A DNA stretch of 37,673 nt from Fimbriimonadaceae bacterium. Lineage in GTDB: Bacteria > Armatimonadota > Fimbriimonadia > Fimbriimonadales > Fimbriimonadaceae. The DNA is taken from NCBI GenBank assembly GCA_022843485.1, contig JALHNM010000015.1, positions 1-37,673 on the forward strand, given 5' to 3'. Below are positions 1 through 9,220 of the stretch, in pieces. Position 1 is the stretch's first letter. Each line of letters starts with the position of its first letter. The notes under the pieces are model-generated. The model worked only from the letters and a program-made list of their open reading frames with translations. It was not told the DNA's origin and searched no databases. The translations under genes and the position numbers were made by a program.

Positions 1-150
1 GTCAGCGCCACCACCAACCCGACCAACTACATCAGCGGCGGCATCGTCCGCGTGCGCACCCAGGTGTTCACGACCGGCCCCGTCAGCCTCAACAACTGGG
101 TCGCGGACTTCGACCAGATCAACGTCCGCACCCTCAAGGCCACCGAGTAG
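1..150 (+). CDS. C-terminal end of a secreted/surface protein (partial)
   Basis: An open frame runs in from the left edge and stops with TAG at 148-150, giving the last 49 residues of a protein. The piece contains RVRTQVFTTGP, then a Trp and FDQINVRTL near the end. This resembles the C-terminal ends of the LamG-like secreted protein at 29794-31056 and of the partial gene at the right edge (R-x-R, then G-P, then W and D). I infer that it is the tail module of a large extracellular protein. A strong hairpin follows the stop within 25 nt. The rest of the gene and its function cannot be seen. Confidence 0.7.
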   Translation, partial: VSATTNPTNYISGGIVRVRTQVFTTGPVSLNNWVADFDQINVRTLKATE

Positions 151-174
151 TCCCCTCGGCGGCACCAAACCACG

Positions 175-204
175 ACGGCCCGGGGTCTTACGACCCTGGG
201 CCGT
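175..204 (+). terminator. Hairpin terminator after the left-edge gene
   Basis: A 13-bp stem (175-187 with 192-204, one G-T pair) closes a 4-nt TTAC loop 24 nt after the stop codon at 150. No clear T-tract follows. Position and strength suit a terminator. The remaining 205-331 contains no gene that I can see. Confidence 0.6.
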
Positions 205-331
205 TCGTACGTGCGGGGCCGTCCTGGGAACTTTCGCGCACCTAACCGCGTCGAATCCGCGACGCTGGCACGTTGGGCGTGCAAAATGTGTTGCTCTTGA
301 CTGGCGGCCTGGACCTCGTCCGGGCCGCCGG

Positions 332-337
332 TATAAT
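332..337 (+). promoter_or_regulatory. -10 element (TATAAT) for the ABC transporter operon
   Basis: A perfect TATAAT lies 26 nt upstream of the TTG start at 364, so the mRNA would begin near 344 and include the GGGAGG ribosome site at 352-357. No convincing -35 hexamer occurs at 17 bp spacing. TTGACT at 297-302 is 29 bp away, too far to pair with it. Confidence 0.5.
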
Positions 338-363
338 TCTTGAGCCCTGATGGGAGGCACTGA

Positions 364-1383
364 TTGAGCCTAGCGATAGAGACACGCGACCTGGTCAAGA
401 CCTACAAGACACGCTCCGGACAGACACACGTCGTCGACCGACTGAACCTCCGAGTCGAGCCGGGCGAGATCTTCGGCTTCCTTGGGCCGAACGGCGCCGG
501 TAAGACGACCACGATCAAGATCCTCCTCGGGATCATCTACCAGACGTCCGGCCAAGCGTTCGTCCTCGGGAAAGAGGCGGGGGACATCCAGGTACACCGC
601 CAAATCAGCTACCTCCCCGAGAAGCCGTACTACTACGAGCACATGACCGGGCTCGAGATCATGCAGTTCTACGCCAGTCTGTTCGGCATCAAGGACACCG
701 AACACTGCAAGCGACTTCTGAACCGCGTGAACCTCGGGAACGACATGAACCGACCGATTAGCCAGTACTCGAAAGGTATGCAGCAGCGCGTCGGCCTCGC
801 CCAGAGCCTTCTGAACGACCCCCAACTCCTCTTCCTCGACGAGCCGACCGGCGGCCTCGACCCCATCGCGCACATCGAGATCCGAGACCTTATCCTCCAG
901 TTCCGCGACGAGGGCAAGACGGTCTTCATCAGTAGTCACGAGTTGAGCGACGTGGAAAGGATCTGCGACCGGGTCGCCATCATCAACAAGGGCGAGGTCG
1001 TCGCGCAGGGGGCGCTCGAGACGCTCCTCGTCGGAGGCCGGATCGAGGTCACTGCGAACGGGTGCCCTGCCGAACTCGCCGACCGGATGCGAGACGGACA
1101 CAACGTGGTCTCGCTCAACCAAGGGCGGCTCATCGTCGATATGCCGGACGATAAGAACCCGAACGACGTCGTCACCGCCGTGCAGTCCGCAGGCGGTGAG
1201 ATCGTAAGCGTCATCCCGCGCCGTAAGCGACTCGAAGACCTCTTCCTCGAAGCAGTCAGCGGCGACGACAAGGCGAAAGGTCGACAGACCATCTCGATGC
1301 TCGGGAGCGGTGGGAACGATGCGGTCGCTAACGGCCAAGCTGCCCCCGCGAAGACCCAAGACACGAAAGGCGATAACCCGTGA
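364..1383 (+). CDS. ABC transporter ATP-binding protein (ABC-2 export type)
   Basis: This is the cytoplasmic ATPase subunit of an exporter, 339 residues. The Walker A is GPNGAGKTT near residue 40, the signature is SKGMQQR near 140, the Walker B is LLFLDEPTGGLD near 157, and the H-loop is SSHE. A C-terminal extension of about 110 residues follows the nucleotide-binding domain, as is usual for ATPases paired with ABC-2 permeases (CcmA/NodI-like). The start is TTG with GGGAGG 6 nt upstream. The next gene starts inside its stop codon (GTGA overlap) and encodes a six-helix permease, so the two form one transporter. The substrate cannot be told from sequence. The last 40 residues are polar and probably disordered. 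Confidence 0.93.
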   Translation: MSLAIETRDLVKTYKTRSGQTHVVDRLNLRVEPGEIFGFLGPNGAGKTTTIKILLGIIYQTSGQAFVLGKEAGDIQVHRQISYLPEKPYYYEHMTGLEIMQFYASLFGIKDTEHCKRLLNRVNLGNDMNRPISQYSKGMQQRVGLAQSLLNDPQLLFLDEPTGGLDPIAHIEIRDLILQFRDEGKTVFISSHELSDVERICDRVAIINKGEVVAQGALETLLVGGRIEVTANGCPAELADRMRDGHNVVSLNQGRLIVDMPDDKNPNDVVTAVQSAGGEIVSVIPRRKRLEDLFLEAVSGDDKAKGRQTISMLGSGGNDAVANGQAAPAKTQDTKGDNP

Positions 1384-2177
1384 GCGCAATCCTCTCCATC
1401 GCGAAAACGACGCTCGGCGAGGCGATCCGCCGCCGAGTCCTGCTCGTCATCCTCCTCATCGGAGTCCTCTTCCTCGTCATTGCGCCGGGCCTCGAGGCCC
1501 TTTCGCCCCGCCAAGAAGCGACCGTCCTCCGTGCACTGACCTTAGGCGTCATCCAGCTGACGAGCGCGGTCATCGCGATCGTCCTTACCGTCTACCTGAT
1601 CCCGAACGAGATCGAACGACGAACGATCTACACGATCCTCTCGAAACCGGTCCTTCGGTGGCAGTTCTTGGTCGGTAAGTACCTCGGTGCTGTGTTCGCC
1701 CTTGGGCTCATGATGGCACTGATGACCGCGACCATGTTGCTCGTCTTCGCCGTTATGAAAGGGCAAACGAGCGTGGATCAACTGGGCGGCCTCGCGCGGG
1801 TCCCCGTCATGTTCTTCGTCCAGATGTCGTTGCTCGCGGCCGTCGCCGTATTCTTCTCGACGTTCGTGACGCCCGTCGTCAACTTCTTCTTGTCCGGAGG
1901 GGTCTACCTCGTCGGGTCAGTCTTCAACTCCTTGTTCGAAGCGTTCGCCGACCCGTCACGAGGAGACATCAACCCGGTCGCCCGAGCCTTGGCCACGGTC
2001 GTGCAAGTCATCGTACCGAACTTCCAGAACTTCAACGTACAGAACTCCGCGATCAACCCAGGACAGGTGATCCAAGGCGAGCTGAGCTACACGATCGGCC
2101 TTATCGGCTACGCCCTCTTCTACATCGCAATCCTGCTCATCGCCGGTATCCTCATCTTCGACCGGAGGGAGGTGTGA
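1380..2177 (+). CDS. ABC-2 family transporter permease
   Basis: A 265-residue integral membrane protein. Hydrophobic segments lie at about residues 17-37, 58-76, 100-124, 143-167, 170-187 and 237-260, giving six membrane spans, typical of single ABC-2 permeases. The phrase ERRTIYTILSKPVLRWQFL after the second span is the cytoplasmic loop commonly seen in this family. The GTG start overlaps the stop of the ATPase, so the two are translationally coupled. Two copies would pair with two ATPases. The substrate is unknown. Confidence 0.9.
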   Translation: MSAILSIAKTTLGEAIRRRVLLVILLIGVLFLVIAPGLEALSPRQEATVLRALTLGVIQLTSAVIAIVLTVYLIPNEIERRTIYTILSKPVLRWQFLVGKYLGAVFALGLMMALMTATMLLVFAVMKGQTSVDQLGGLARVPVMFFVQMSLLAAVAVFFSTFVTPVVNFFLSGGVYLVGSVFNSLFEAFADPSRGDINPVARALATVVQVIVPNFQNFNVQNSAINPGQVIQGELSYTIGLIGYALFYIAILLIAGILIFDRREV

Positions 2178-2181
2178 AGGA

Positions 2182-3552
2182 ATGAGGGTTAAACCCGCCC
2201 CACTGCTCGCGGCGGCAGCCGCACTGTTCCTTGGCCAGGCCACGGTACAGACCACGCAGGTCTACCCGCTCTGGAAGAAGAACTACGCCCCGATCCAAGG
2301 CGACTACACCGGCCTGTCGCCAGAGCACTTCCTGTTCGCCCTCGCTGGCTTCCGCGAACTCATCGCTGGGATCCTTTGGGTTCGGGCTGACGCGTTCTTC
2401 GACGAGGGCAACTTCGACGCCATCCTCCCGATCATCTGGCTCGTCACGCGTCTGGACCCGCACCAGATCGACGTCTACGCGACCGGGATGTGGCACATCG
2501 CCTATAACTTTACGGACGAAGGTTCCCGCTCTGACCGACGGTACATCCCCAGTGCCACCGCCCTCGGCGTCGAAGGCACTAAGAACAACGAGCACACCTA
2601 CGAGCTCTTCTTCGAGACCGGCTGGCTCTACTACCACAAAATCGAGGACGCCTACCCCGAGTCCGTCAAGTGGTTCACCGAGGCCACGAAGCGGGCCGAC
2701 ATGCTCCCCGCCCGTCGAAACATCCTCAATAACGCGCTCCAACGCAACAACGAGGTCGAGAAGGCGAGCGACTACCTGTTCAGCCTCCTCGACGAGGCCG
2801 AGAAGAAGCTTAAGGAGAGCGGCGAATTCCAAAACCGGCAGAACCGCGACACCATCGAGCAGAACTACGATAACCTGCTCGTGCGCATGGCCCAACGCGG
2901 GTACCTGGCCAAGAAGGGTGGCTACTACGACACCTGGCAGTACGACACCAAACCGCCGTTCGACGTCGGCTTCAGCGCCCAGGTCACGGTCCTCGAACCC
3001 CGCAAGATCCAGGTCGTGGGCACGTGGAACGTACTTCCCGTAGGCACGAGAGTCCGCATCGTCCTCCGAGACGCCGACTATCCCCGGGCCATCCCCGCCG
3101 CGATGGAGTGGTACCAAGGCGACCGCATCAATCTCGACCCTCCCAAAGACCTCACGTTCATGCAAGACCAGCTGTTCGTGCGGAACCAAAGGTTCAACCG
3201 CACGATCGACATGAGCCGGGACCTCACGATGTACCCCTTCGTGAGCGACCGGTTCGTGGTGGAGTTCTACTACAACCCCCGCCAGGCCCCGGCCTACATC
3301 CAAGACAAGTTCGGATGGAACGGCGAGGGGATGACCGACGCGAACTTCCTGAACACTGAAGTCCGGCCCGGACAGCGAGTGGTCTACACGAAGATGGAGT
3401 TCAGCCGGGACGAGATCCTGCGCCGAGGCGAGTGGGCCGACAAAGCCCCCGTGCGGCAAACCTCGAACTACCGTGGCCTCGCCCCGTCCCAGCTCGACCG
3501 CGAGATCATCCGGGTCCCCGGGATCCTCGCCCAGCCTCCCGCCGGCCAATGA
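2182..3552 (+). CDS. Secreted or membrane-anchored TPR-like protein of unknown function
   Basis: 456 residues, starting with ATG 4 nt after the permease stop and preceded by GAAGGA. Residues 5-20 are hydrophobic and could be a signal peptide or membrane anchor. Residues about 45-230 are helical and TPR-like (pairs of aromatic-rich helices such as FFETGWLYYHKIEDAYPESV, then a unit containing AEKKLKES). Residues about 250-440 look beta-rich, with repeated Val-rich strands. I do not recognise a named family. Tight spacing behind the ABC genes suggests it works with that exporter, perhaps as an envelope partner. That role is inference. Confidence 0.75.
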   Translation: MRVKPAPLLAAAAALFLGQATVQTTQVYPLWKKNYAPIQGDYTGLSPEHFLFALAGFRELIAGILWVRADAFFDEGNFDAILPIIWLVTRLDPHQIDVYATGMWHIAYNFTDEGSRSDRRYIPSATALGVEGTKNNEHTYELFFETGWLYYHKIEDAYPESVKWFTEATKRADMLPARRNILNNALQRNNEVEKASDYLFSLLDEAEKKLKESGEFQNRQNRDTIEQNYDNLLVRMAQRGYLAKKGGYYDTWQYDTKPPFDVGFSAQVTVLEPRKIQVVGTWNVLPVGTRVRIVLRDADYPRAIPAAMEWYQGDRINLDPPKDLTFMQDQLFVRNQRFNRTIDMSRDLTMYPFVSDRFVVEFYYNPRQAPAYIQDKFGWNGEGMTDANFLNTEVRPGQRVVYTKMEFSRDEILRRGEWADKAPVRQTSNYRGLAPSQLDREIIRVPGILAQPPAGQ

Positions 3553-3560
3553 CCAAGCCC

Positions 3561-3586
3561 CGGGCCGCCCGACAACGGACGGCCCG
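3561..3586 (+). terminator. Hairpin between the TPR-like gene and the SRP RNA
   Basis: CGGGCCG at 3561-3567 pairs with CGGCCCG at 3580-3586. Two more C-G pairs follow after one mismatch, around a 6-nt loop. It begins 9 nt after the upstream stop codon and ends just before the SRP RNA promoter. No T-tract follows. Confidence 0.5.
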
Positions 3587-3591
3587 AAGGG

Positions 3592-3600
3592 TGCTATCAT
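3592..3600 (+). promoter_or_regulatory. Extended -10 promoter of the SRP RNA gene
   Basis: TG-C-TATCAT is an extended -10 element (TGnTATAAT, one mismatch). It ends 6 nt before the first base of the SRP RNA stem at 3607, the expected distance to a transcription start. No good -35 is visible, which fits extended -10 promoters. Confidence 0.6.
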
Positions 3601-3606
3601 CCCGGT

Positions 3607-3700
3607 GCCGGGAACTGCGCGGCAGCAGAACGGTGAACCCCGCCAGGGCCGGAAGGCAGCAACGGTAAGTCGTCTCTCTGCGCGACGCACCCTTCCCGGC
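3607..3700 (+). ncRNA. ffs: Signal recognition particle RNA, small bacterial type (4.5S)
   Basis: The RNA scaffold of the signal recognition particle, which binds Ffh and targets membrane proteins. The 5' end GCCGGGAA (3607-3614) pairs exactly with TTCCCGGC (3693-3700), closing a rod of about 94 nt. The apical region carries the conserved domain IV signature AGGGCCGGAAGGCAGCA at about 3645-3661, including the GGAA tetraloop and the Ffh-binding internal loops. It lies just upstream of dnaX-ybaB-recR, the same order as in Bacillus subtilis. No Alu domain is present. Confidence 0.95.
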
Positions 3701-3716
3701 TCCTGCCCCTGAGCCC

Positions 3717-5366
3717 ATGGCCCACGTCGCGCTCTACCGCAAGTACCGGAGCCAAACGTTCTCCGACCTCGTCGGCCAGGAGCACGTCGTCCGGACTCTC
3801 CAGAGCGCCATCGCCCGGGGCCACATCGCCCACGCCTACCTCTTCACCGGCCCTCGCGGGACCGGGAAGACCTCCACCGCCCGGCTCCTCGCGAAAGCCC
3901 TGAACTGTGAGAAGGGCCCCGCCCCCGAGCCGTGCAACGTCTGCGACGCCTGCGTCTCGATCACGAACGGCTCGGCGATGGACGTCAAGGAGATGGACGC
4001 CGCCAGCGAGTCGGGCATCGACGCGGTTCGCCAACACATCGTCGAAGCCGTCGATTACCGGCCCGCCGTGTGCCGATTCCGGGTCTTCATCATCGACGAG
4101 GTCCACGACCTCTCCCGAAACGCCTTCGATGCCCTGCTCAAGACGATCGAGGAACCGCCTGACCACGTCGTCTTCATCCTTGCCACCACCGAGTCCAGCA
4201 AGGTGCCCCCGACGATCCGGTCCCGGTGCCAACGCTACGAGTTCCACCGCGGGACGATCCAAGACCTCGCCCGGCGACTAGAGCACGTGGCCCAAGCGGA
4301 GGGGATCGATATCGAGCCGGCGGCGATCGGAGCGATCGCCCGCATGGCCGACGGCGGCTACCGCGACGCCCTGACCCTTCTCGAACAGGCTATGGTCACC
4401 GTCGAGGGCCGCGTCGGCTTGGCACACGTCTACGACCAGATCGGGCTCGTCGCCGAGGACACGATCGACGACTTGCTCCGCGCCATCGTCGCCAAGGACG
4501 TCCCCAAGGTCACCGAGACGCTCGAAGAGGTCTACCGTCGCGGTCGAGACCCCCGGGCCCTTCTCGAATCCGTCCTCACCAGGCTCGCCGACCTCACCCG
4601 AGCCGCGTATGGGGTCGATGTGCAGTCAGGCGGCGACTCCGCCGTCGAAGCGTCGCGCACGGCGATCGCCACCGAACTCGGTCTCGACCGTATCCTCATG
4701 CTCCGGGCCTCGCTGGCGGACGTCCATCGGGATATCGGCACCGTGACCATCCCGCGGCTCTGGCTCGAGGCGTCGCTAGTGAAGGTCGTGCTCGCCGGGG
4801 CCATGCCGGCTCCGGCCCAGAGCAGCGTACAGAGCACCACGGTCGCCCCTGCTCCGACCCCATCCGCAGCCCGCCCGAAGGAGGCGCCCGCCCCGAGCCC
4901 CGCTCTGGCCGCCCCCGTCGCCCGGCCTGCCGCCGCGACGCCCCCGGCTCCGGTCGACGACCCTGCCCTCGCCCCGCACGACGCAAGGTGGCGTACCGTC
5001 GTGGACGAACTTTCCAGCATCTCGCCCCTCGCACGGGAACGCCTTTCGACGAGCCGGGTCGGCCGGCTCAAAGGGACGACCGTCGTCGTGGAGTTCCCCC
5101 GCGACATCGACGTCGATCTCGTGAAGAACAGCACCAAGCTCCTCACCGCGATCCGTGACTCCTGGCAAAAGCACGGAGCCGGAGACTTCAGCCTCGACTT
5201 CGGTGCTGCCCCCAAGGGCGGCCCCGCCCCCACCACACCCACTCCGACCCCGCACGAGCGGACAGCGGTAGAATTGCCCCTCGAAGGCGAACGGCTCGTC
5301 GAAGCGGCGCGCGCCACCTTCGAGACACCCGATCTAGAGACCCCAAGCCCAAAGACAACGCCATGA
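3717..5366 (+). CDS. dnaX: DNA polymerase III subunit gamma/tau
   Basis: The clamp-loader ATPase of the replicative polymerase, 549 residues. The N-terminus ALYRKYRSQTFSDLVGQEHV is the family signature. Walker A GPRGTGKT is at 45-52, zinc ligands are C64, C73, C76 and C79 (C-x8-C-x2-C-x2-C), and Walker B is FIIDEVHDLS near 122. The AAA+ and collar domains run to about 360. An Ala/Pro-rich linker at about 365-425 leads to a tau-like C-terminal domain ending near 500. I saw no A-rich slippage site, so a frameshifted gamma form is not supported. The stop overlaps the ybaB start (ATGA). Confidence 0.97.
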   Translation: MAHVALYRKYRSQTFSDLVGQEHVVRTLQSAIARGHIAHAYLFTGPRGTGKTSTARLLAKALNCEKGPAPEPCNVCDACVSITNGSAMDVKEMDAASESGIDAVRQHIVEAVDYRPAVCRFRVFIIDEVHDLSRNAFDALLKTIEEPPDHVVFILATTESSKVPPTIRSRCQRYEFHRGTIQDLARRLEHVAQAEGIDIEPAAIGAIARMADGGYRDALTLLEQAMVTVEGRVGLAHVYDQIGLVAEDTIDDLLRAIVAKDVPKVTETLEEVYRRGRDPRALLESVLTRLADLTRAAYGVDVQSGGDSAVEASRTAIATELGLDRILMLRASLADVHRDIGTVTIPRLWLEASLVKVVLAGAMPAPAQSSVQSTTVAPAPTPSAARPKEAPAPSPALAAPVARPAAATPPAPVDDPALAPHDARWRTVVDELSSISPLARERLSTSRVGRLKGTTVVVEFPRDIDVDLVKNSTKLLTAIRDSWQKHGAGDFSLDFGAAPKGGPAPTTPTPTPHERTAVELPLEGERLVEAARATFETPDLETPSPKTTP

Positions 5367-5698
5367 AACTCCCGAAAGGCTTCGGTGTGCCCAACATGGG
5401 CGACGTGCGGCGACAGGCCCAAGAGGCCATGGCTCGTGCCCAGAACCTCGAGCAAGAGCTCGCGGCGGAACGCATCCCGGTGGACAAGGGCCCGCTTAAG
5501 GCCGTCTTCAGCGGATCGGGTGAGCTCGTCGAGATCAAGATCGACAAGGCCCTGCTCGACCCGGACGACGTCGAGGCCCTCGAAGACCTCATCGTCGGCG
5601 CAGTGAAGGACGGCTTTGCCAAGGCGACCGAACTCCGCGAGGCCAAGGTGCGCGAGATCATGCCGAACGTCCCCGGACTCGGCGGCATGGGCTTCTAA
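5363..5698 (+). CDS. ybaB: YbaB/EbfC family nucleoid-associated DNA-binding protein
   Basis: 111 residues, normal for the family. These small homodimeric DNA-binding proteins coat and bend DNA. The helical N-terminus (VRRQAQEAMARAQNLEQELA, about 11-30) and a central strand region with VFSGSGELVEIKIDKALLDP match the YbaB fold. The C-terminus is the common Gly/Met-rich end GLGGMGF. The start overlaps the dnaX stop by ATGA, and recR follows after 12 nt. The dnaX-ybaB-recR order is widely conserved and supports the call. Confidence 0.94.
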   Translation: MKLPKGFGVPNMGDVRRQAQEAMARAQNLEQELAAERIPVDKGPLKAVFSGSGELVEIKIDKALLDPDDVEALEDLIVGAVKDGFAKATELREAKVREIMPNVPGLGGMGF

Positions 5699-5710
5699 GG
5701 CGCACGCCGG

Positions 5711-6304
5711 ATGCTCTTCGCCAAACCCCTGGCCGACCTCATCGCCCAACTCGAGAAGCTGCCCGGGGTCGGCGCGAAGTCGGCCCAGCGACTGGCCTAC
5801 CACGTCCTCCGCATGCCGGGCGACGACGTCCGCCGCCTGGCCGAGGCCCTCACCCGCGCCCGCGAGTCGCTCCGCCTCTGCGCCGTGTGCCAAAGCTTCA
5901 GCGAAGGGGAGGTCTGTGAGATCTGCGCCGACCCGCGCCGCGACCCCCATACGGTCTGCGTCGTAGCCGAGCCGCGCGACGTGGCCGCGCTCGAGCGCAT
6001 CAACGAGTACAAAGGGACCTACCACGTGCTCCACGGACTCCTCTCCCCAATGGACGGCGTGGGCCCGGAGAACCTCAAGGTCCGCGAACTCGTCGAACGG
6101 CTCCGTGCGGACGTCCAGGAGGTTATCGTGGCGACAAACCCTACCGTCGAAGGCGACACGACCGCCCTCTACCTGGCCAAGCTCATCCATCCTCTCGGCG
6201 TCAAAGTCACCCGGCTCGCCCACGGGATGCCTGTGGGCGGAGAGTTGGACTATGCAGACTCCGCCACGCTCCTTAGCGCCCTCGAGTACCGACGTGAGAT
6301 CTAA
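5711..6304 (+). CDS. recR: Recombination mediator protein RecR
   Basis: Works with RecF/RecO to load RecA on gapped single-stranded DNA. It has 197 residues, the usual size. An N-terminal helix-hairpin-helix (LPGVGAKSAQRLAYHVLR, about 17-34) is followed by the zinc finger C57, C60, C69, C72 and a Toprim domain beginning at CVVAEPRDVAALE (about 83-95). The C-terminal Walker-B-like region HGMPVGGELDYAD is conserved. It is the last gene of the SRP RNA-dnaX-ybaB-recR block. Confidence 0.97.
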   Translation: MLFAKPLADLIAQLEKLPGVGAKSAQRLAYHVLRMPGDDVRRLAEALTRARESLRLCAVCQSFSEGEVCEICADPRRDPHTVCVVAEPRDVAALERINEYKGTYHVLHGLLSPMDGVGPENLKVRELVERLRADVQEVIVATNPTVEGDTTALYLAKLIHPLGVKVTRLAHGMPVGGELDYADSATLLSALEYRREI

Positions 6305-6339
6305 CCCGGCCGTCTCTCCCTCGAGGACGGTCGCTACGG

Positions 6340-6345
6340 TATGAT
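6340..6345 (+). promoter_or_regulatory. -10 element (TATGAT) for murA
   Basis: TATGAT sits 28 nt upstream of the murA ATG, in the only gap (6305-6373) between recR and murA. The GGGA ribosome site at 6363-6366 would lie inside the resulting short leader. No -35 is apparent. Confidence 0.4.
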
Positions 6346-6373
6346 TCCGTGAGCCCAAGGATGGGAACCCCCT

Positions 6374-7671
6374 ATGGAAATGCTTAGTGTCCGCGGTGGT
6401 CGGCCTCTGCGAGGAGAGGTCCAAGTGCCAGGGAGCAAGAACGCGGCCCTCGCCGTCCTCTCGTCAGTCGTGCTGGCCAGCGAGCCGATCGTGCTCCACA
6501 ACGTCCCCGAAGTGACCGACGTGGCGATCAAATCGCGGCTCCTCCGCGAGTTGGGCCTGAGCGTCGAGTTCCGGGAAGGCAGCCTTTTCGTCGATGGGAG
6601 CGGGCTGCGGTTCGCCTGCCCGCCCGAGGAGATGGTCCGCCCGATCCGCACGGGCTTCTACCTGATGGGGCCCCTGCTCGCGCGCGTGGGCCGGGTCGAT
6701 CTGCCGATGCCTGGGGGCTGCAAGATCGGAGCCCGCCCCGTCGACTTCCACCTCAAGGGCCTGGCTGCTATGGGGGCCCGGATCACGATCGAGTCGGGCC
6801 GCTACATCGCGGAGACCGACGGCCTTACCGGCGCCGAGATCTACCTGGACGCCCCGAGCGCCGGCGCGACCCAGCACCTCATGGCCACCGCCACTCTGGC
6901 CCGCGGTGGCACGACGATCCACAACGCGGCCATGGAGCCCGAAGTGGTCGCCCTCGCCCAGTTCCTGAACGCCCTCGGAGCCCGGGTCGAGGGGGCAGGG
7001 ACCAATAAGGTCTCGATCATGGGCGTCGAACAACTCGGCGGTGGCCCGTTCCGCGTGCCCGAAGACCGACTCCAAGCCGGCACCTACCTCCTCGCAGGTG
7101 CGATCACCGGCGGCCGCGTCCGCGCGACCGGCATTCTGCCCGAGCCCCAAGCCGCCCTTGTGAGCAAGCTCCGGGAGTCAGGGTTGACGGTCGAAGAAGG
7201 CGCGGACTGGATCGAGGTGGACGGCTCGACCCGTCCTCGGGCGCTCAGCATCAAGACGATGCCCTACCCCGGCTTCCCCACCGACATGCAGCAGCCGATG
7301 GCCGCCCTGCTCGCCCTCTCCGAGGGCCAGAGCCTGGTCGAGGAGACGCTCTACGAGAACCGGATCGGCCACGTCGCCGAGCTCAACCGGATGGGCGCCG
7401 ACATGAAGGTCCAAGGGCGTTCGACCATCATCAACGGCGTCGAGAGGCTCCAGGGCGCTACCGTAGAGGCGACCGACCTCCGTGCTGGGGCTGCACTCTG
7501 CCTCGCCGGACTCGCCGCCGAAGGTGAGACCACGATCAAGAACGTCCACTTCATCGACCGGGGCTACGAGAGCCTCGAAGAGCGGCTCCGCGGCCTCGGG
7601 GCCGACATCGTCCGCGAAGGCGTCCACGACGAGCGGGAGGCGGCCCCGGCGGGCCGGAGACTCGCCGAGAG

Positions 7672-7675
<4 letters not shown>
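6374..7675 (+). CDS. murA: UDP-N-acetylglucosamine 1-carboxyvinyltransferase
   Basis: Catalyses the first committed step of peptidoglycan synthesis: transfer of enolpyruvate from PEP to UDP-GlcNAc in the cytoplasm. 433 residues. The N-terminus has VPGSKNAAL with K22, and the catalytic loop PGGCKIGARPVDFH carries C116, the residue that fosfomycin alkylates. MurA and EPSP synthase share a fold, but the GGC loop identifies MurA. The last codon overlaps the TTG start of mreB (TTGA), so the wall-precursor and cell-shape genes are coupled. Confidence 0.97.
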
Positions 7676-8684
<1,009 letters not shown>

Positions 8685-8688
<4 letters not shown>

Positions 8689-9191
8689 CCGTTCGGGCCC
8701 CCGCGCTCTCGGTGGCACTGGCCCTGGCGGCTATTGCACTCGGGCAGGCGCCCGCACCGGTCACCCTCGCCGACCTCGACACCGCATGGCGCCGGGTCGA
8801 TCGAGCCGCGGCCGCCGTGCTCCAGGTCGCCCCCCTTACCGCTGGCACGGTCGAAGAGGGGACTCGACCCGCCACCCGGGCCGACCTCATCGACCGGCTC
8901 GACCGCTCGTTCCAACGCTTCAGGACCAAAGTTCGATCGACCCCGCGAGCTATCCCCATCGACGCCCGGGCCATCGAGACCCGCAACCCCGCGGCCGTCC
9001 GCGAGCGCCTCGAACGCCTCGTTGCGTGGGGCCTCGTGCCGCCCACCGGGTTCTTGGTCACCGGTCCCGCCGATACGATGACCCCTAGGCAAGTCGGCAA
9101 CGCCCTGGGCCACTTCGTCAGCCGCCTGGCCGAGCTCACCCACCGCCCCTCGTCCCGGTTCTCGCCCGATCTCATGTCCGACGGGTCATAA
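8685..9191 (+). CDS. Small secreted protein of unknown function
   Basis: 168 residues, with a GTG start overlapping the mreB stop (GTGA). The N-terminus VRAPALSVALALAAIALGQA is a clear signal peptide, probably cut near residue 21-24. The mature part is helical and Arg-rich. Two segments (PATRADLIDRLDRSFQRF and DTMTPRQVGNALGHFVSRLA) have the spacing of divergent SLH-like or helical repeats, but I cannot assign a family. Coupling to mreB suggests an envelope role, which is inference. Confidence 0.6.
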
Positions 9192-9220
9192 ACCGACCCA
9201 AAACCGCCGACCATTCCTCT

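Noticed and set aside
266-282. Sigma-54 promoter (TGGCACG with a downstream GC)
   Set aside because: The GG and GC dinucleotides are 12 bp apart instead of the required 10.
3717-5366. Programmed frameshift in dnaX
   Set aside because: No A-run or slippery heptamer with a following hairpin was found.
6349-6387. A 12-codon leader ORF overlapping the murA start
   Set aside because: It begins only 3 nt after the -10 hexamer, so it would not be on the mRNA. No ribosome site precedes it.
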